Assembly: GCA_012032975.1 (NCBI GenBank)
Contig: JAAUPU010000131.1
Span: 1 to 7,309 of the forward strand
Direction of reading: 5' to 3'
Source: Caldilineaceae bacterium
GTDB lineage: Bacteria > Chloroflexota > Anaerolineae > Caldilineales > Caldilineaceae
DNA: 7,309 nt
The first letter of the stretch is position 1. Each line of letters starts with the position of its first letter. This document shows positions 5,002-7,309 of this stretch, piece by piece. The translations under genes were made by a program, and so were the position numbers. A model generated the notes under the pieces. That model was not told where the DNA came from. It worked only from the letters and a program-made list of their open reading frames with translations, and did no database searches.

Positions 5002-6051
5002 TTGTTAAACATGGTCTTACCTAAATTTGAACCAGTGGCCGTATCCAAGAATTATGGTCATTTTGTGATTAGTCCATTGGAAAGTGGTTATGGCATCACG
5101 CTCGGCAATGCATTGAGACGTGTATTGCTGTCGAGCCTGCAGGGCGCGGCAGTGACGTCGATTCGGATCAGTGGAATTCATCACGAGTTTTCGGCGATTC
5201 CTCATATCCGTGAAGATACTACCCGGCTGATCCTGAACATTAAGCAAATTCGACTGAAGAGCCGCAGTGAAGACCCGGTTCGGATCCACGTTGAGATTAC
5301 GAATGAGGGTCCAATCACAGCGGGCGATCTTGTGTGCCCGCCCGAGGTTGAAATCGTCAATCCAGATCATTACCTGCTCACTGCAGATTCCAATGATGTG
5401 GACCTGGACCTGGAGATGGTTGTCGACACTGGACGCGGCTATAGCCCGGCAGAAGAACGTACCCGTTTGCCGCTTGGTGAAATTCCAGTCGATGCAATTT
5501 ACAGTCCGGTTCGAAAAGCGGCTTATCGCGTGGAGCGAACACGCATTGGCCAGCAGACAGACTATGATAAGCTGAACCTGGAAATCTGGACGGACGGCAC
5601 CATTAGCCCGGAAGATGCATTGAGGAACTCGGCCGATATTCTGGTCCAACATTTTACCCTTTTGGCTGGGGCCGAGATCGTAGAGGCGGAACTGCCCGTT
5701 GAGGAAGAAGAGGGCATTCCGAGCCGCGTTGCGGATGCGCCAATCGAGGAACTTGAACTGACGGTGCGCGCCTATAACTGCCTGAAGCGTGCTGGTATCG
5801 TTAAGGTCGGCGAAATTCTCAAGCGCATGGAAAAAGGCGAAGATGAGATGTTGGCCATTCGCAACTTTGGGAAAAAGTCGCTTGATGAACTGGTCGATCG
5901 GTTGCGTGAGAAAAACTATCTGAATGTGCCTGGTGTGGATTTGAGTATGTACATGGCAGATGGAGACGCGACCTCGGAAGACGAATTGGATGAAGCTGAC
6001 GATGAGGACAAGAGCGCCGAAGATGGCGCCCTTAGTGAAGTCAGCGCCTAG
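5002..6051 (+). CDS. rpoA: DNA-directed RNA polymerase subunit alpha
   Basis: The alpha subunit dimerises to nucleate RNA polymerase assembly, and its C-terminal domain touches upstream promoter DNA and activators. From TTG 5002 the protein is 349 residues and begins MLNMVLPKFEP, aligning with the common start of bacterial alpha subunits (ML, two residues, then V/A-LPK). The N-terminal domain has GYGITLGNALRRVLLSS (29-45), GRGYSPAEE, the signature IPVDAIYSPVRKAAYRVE (161-178), and TDYDKLNLEIWTDGTISPEDALR. The C-terminal domain (about 247-306) keeps the DNA-contact arginine in LTVRAYNCLK (R256, equivalent to E. coli R265), N259, C260, and NFGKKSLDEL (288-297). An unusually acidic tail of about 30 residues follows (SEDELDEADDEDKSAED). 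ATG 5011 is the alternative start; it would cost three residues of the first strand. Confidence 0.97.
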   Translation: MLNMVLPKFEPVAVSKNYGHFVISPLESGYGITLGNALRRVLLSSLQGAAVTSIRISGIHHEFSAIPHIREDTTRLILNIKQIRLKSRSEDPVRIHVEITNEGPITAGDLVCPPEVEIVNPDHYLLTADSNDVDLDLEMVVDTGRGYSPAEERTRLPLGEIPVDAIYSPVRKAAYRVERTRIGQQTDYDKLNLEIWTDGTISPEDALRNSADILVQHFTLLAGAEIVEAELPVEEEEGIPSRVADAPIEELELTVRAYNCLKRAGIVKVGEILKRMEKGEDEMLAIRNFGKKSLDELVDRLREKNYLNVPGVDLSMYMADGDATSEDELDEADDEDKSAEDGALSEVSA

Positions 6052-6085
6052 AGTGTACAACTTTATGTCTGGGAGTTGGTGAGAC

Positions 6086-6466
6086 ATGCGACATAGAATT
6101 TCAGGGCGCGTTCTTGGCCGCAAGGCAGGTCCGCGCAAAGCCTTGTTTCGTAATCTAGTCCGAGAGCTCTATTTGCACGAGCGGATTATGACCACCGAAG
6201 CCAAGGCACGCGCAATCCGTTCGGACGCCGAGAGGTTTATCACCAAGGCCAAGCGTGGGTTGGCTGAGAACGGCAATCAAGTGCATGCCCAACGTCAACT
6301 CGTCGCTTTCCTAAACGATAAGACCGTTGCGAAAAAAGTCTTTGATGAAATTGCCCCTCGATATACCGAACGAAATGGCGGCTACACCCGCATGATTAAG
6401 GTCGGAAAGCGTCAGGGTGATGCCGCCGATATGGTAATACTGGAGCTGGTTGGCTCGGAGCTTTAG
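6086..6466 (+). CDS. rplQ: Large-subunit ribosomal protein bL17
   Basis: bL17 binds 23S rRNA domain III near the exit tunnel on the 50S surface. The 126-residue product begins MRHRISGRVLGRKAGPRKAL, then FRNLVRELYLHERIMTTEAK, ARAIRSDAERFITKAK and the C-terminal signature ERNGGYTRMIKVGKRQGDAA followed by VILEL, all standard. Length is within the short, tail-less bL17 range. ATG 6086 is 34 bases after rpoA, with GGGAG at 6071-6075 ten bases upstream. It closes the alpha operon proper. truA follows with a 33-base gap, so the two are probably cotranscribed. Confidence 0.97.
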   Translation: MRHRISGRVLGRKAGPRKALFRNLVRELYLHERIMTTEAKARAIRSDAERFITKAKRGLAENGNQVHAQRQLVAFLNDKTVAKKVFDEIAPRYTERNGGYTRMIKVGKRQGDAADMVILELVGSEL

Positions 6467-6499
6467 AGCAGACTGGCCTGTCGGCTTGGTGAGGGTTTG

Positions 6500-7309
6500 G
6501 TGGAGACGCCAACGCTAGAAGTGTGTGCGCTGGTCGCCTACGACGGAACTGACTATCACGGATTTCAGTACCAGGTGGGTGTACCAACAATCCAGGGAGC
6601 GTTGGAAGATGCACTTGGCGCTGTTGCTCTTGTAGAAGGTCGTGTCGCAGGTGCTGGGCGAACTGATTCTGGCGTTCATGCACGTGGTCAGGTTGTCAGC
6701 ATTTTAGTTCGCTGGCGTCATCCACTAGATGATCTCCAGCGTGCCTGGAATGCACATTTGCCGCCGGATATAGGTGTACGTCGTCTTCGACTGGCGCCAC
6801 CTGGATTTCATCCGCGATTTAGCGCCAAGTGGCGAACCTATCGGTATACGGTCTTCGAAAGCGACGACTGTGACGAGAATCCGCCGAGAACATCGCCGCT
6901 TACAGACCGATTCGCTCACTATGAGCGGCAAACGCTGGATGTTGGTGCGATGTCGGAAGCCGCTTTGTGCTTTCTAGGCAGGCATGATTTCGCTACGTTT
7001 GGGCAGCCGCCTCAAGGCGAAAATAGTGTGCGGCAGGTAATCCAGGCTGACTGGCAGGTTGTAACGACAGATTTGCCAGGGCAAGATGTATTTCCAGGCC
7101 GATGTCTTGTTTTTACTGTGACGGCCAATGCTTTCTTGCGCCAGATGGTGCGCAACATGGTCGAGGCGTTACTGGAAGTGGGACGAGGTCGGTGGGGTCG
7201 CTGTGAGCTTCAGTCCGCACTTGAAGCTAGAAGTCGTGCATGTTCGCCTCGGCCCGCCCCGGCGCAAGGTCTAGTGCTTGAATACGTCGAATATCCGGCC
7301 AGCATGAAC
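6500..7309 (+). CDS. truA: tRNA pseudouridine(38-40) synthase TruA (3' end just outside the window)
   Basis: TruA converts uridines 38, 39 and 40 of the tRNA anticodon stem to pseudouridine, which steadies decoding. An open frame of 270 codons runs from GTG 6500 to the window edge without a stop. Key features: VAYDGTDYHGFQYQ (12-25), the catalytic aspartate D56 in AGAGRTDSGVHARGQV, FHPRFSAKWRTYRYTVFES with the conserved tyrosine, FLGRHDFATF, and the late motif NAFLRQMVRNMVEALLEVGRG. The end (AQGLVLEYVEYP) resembles the final strand of TruA, so only a few residues are probably missing. GTG 6500 has GTGAGGG at 6489-6495 in front of it; no ATG is available between the rplQ stop and the conserved core. 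Placement right after rplQ is common in Firmicutes and Chloroflexota. Confidence 0.94.
   Translation, partial: METPTLEVCALVAYDGTDYHGFQYQVGVPTIQGALEDALGAVALVEGRVAGAGRTDSGVHARGQVVSILVRWRHPLDDLQRAWNAHLPPDIGVRRLRLAPPGFHPRFSAKWRTYRYTVFESDDCDENPPRTSPLTDRFAHYERQTLDVGAMSEAALCFLGRHDFATFGQPPQGENSVRQVIQADWQVVTTDLPGQDVFPGRCLVFTVTANAFLRQMVRNMVEALLEVGRGRWGRCELQSALEARSRACSPRPAPAQGLVLEYVEYPASMN

Noticed and set aside
5017..6138. Open frame on the - strand (373 codons) opposite rpoA
   Set aside because: Lies wholly opposite rpoA and the start of rplQ; no recognisable domain; shadow of codon bias.
1..7309. A new defence, mobile or biosynthetic system
   Set aside because: Every coding interval is accounted for by conserved translation, transcription, secretion and nucleotide genes, and no gap is longer than 185 bases.

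Overview
The window is the distal part of a bacterial S10/spc/alpha ribosomal-protein cluster. All genes lie on the + strand, in the order secY (5' end cut off) - adk - map - rpmJ - rpsM - rpsK - rpsD - rpoA - rplQ - truA (3' end cut off). There are no rRNAs, tRNAs, mobile elements, CRISPR arrays or accessory genes. Every protein is a recognisable housekeeping family member, and I found no sign of a new multi-gene system.

The host is clearly bacterial: it has bL36, bL17, a single-alpha RNA polymerase subunit and Shine-Dalgarno-led genes. The order secY-adk-map-rpmJ-rpsM-rpsK-rpsD-rpoA-rplQ-truA and the sequence style (zinc-type S4 and L36, Cys3-Asp adenylate kinase lid, acidic tail on RpoA) would fit a member of the Chloroflexota or a related Gram-positive-like lineage. 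That placement is an inference from family knowledge, not a computed result.

Layout: 1-1255 is the protein-export channel SecY, lacking about its first 35 residues. 1402-2065 is adenylate kinase. 2112-2933 is type I methionine aminopeptidase, which trims new chains at the ribosome exit. 2990-3103 is the tiny ribosomal protein bL36. 3162-3539, 3684-4088 and 4274-4912 encode the small-subunit proteins uS13, uS11 and uS4. 5002-6051 is the RNA polymerase alpha subunit (probable TTG start). 6086-6466 is bL17. 6500 to the end is tRNA pseudouridine synthase A (probable GTG start). Together they supply translation, transcription, secretion, nucleotide balance and tRNA modification, the usual co-expressed growth module.

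Two things stand out. First, three single-base reading-frame breaks fall within the first 1.6 kb (two in secY, one in adk) and none after that. Two of them sit in five-base homopolymers, so sequencing or assembly error is the likeliest cause. Second, the longer intergenic gaps (secY-adk, adk-map, rpsM-rpsK, rpsK-rpsD) each contain a strong inverted repeat, while most of the tight junctions contain none. These may be attenuators, processing or stability hairpins, or ribosomal-protein autoregulatory sites. infA, often found between map and rpmJ in this cluster, is absent from its usual place.
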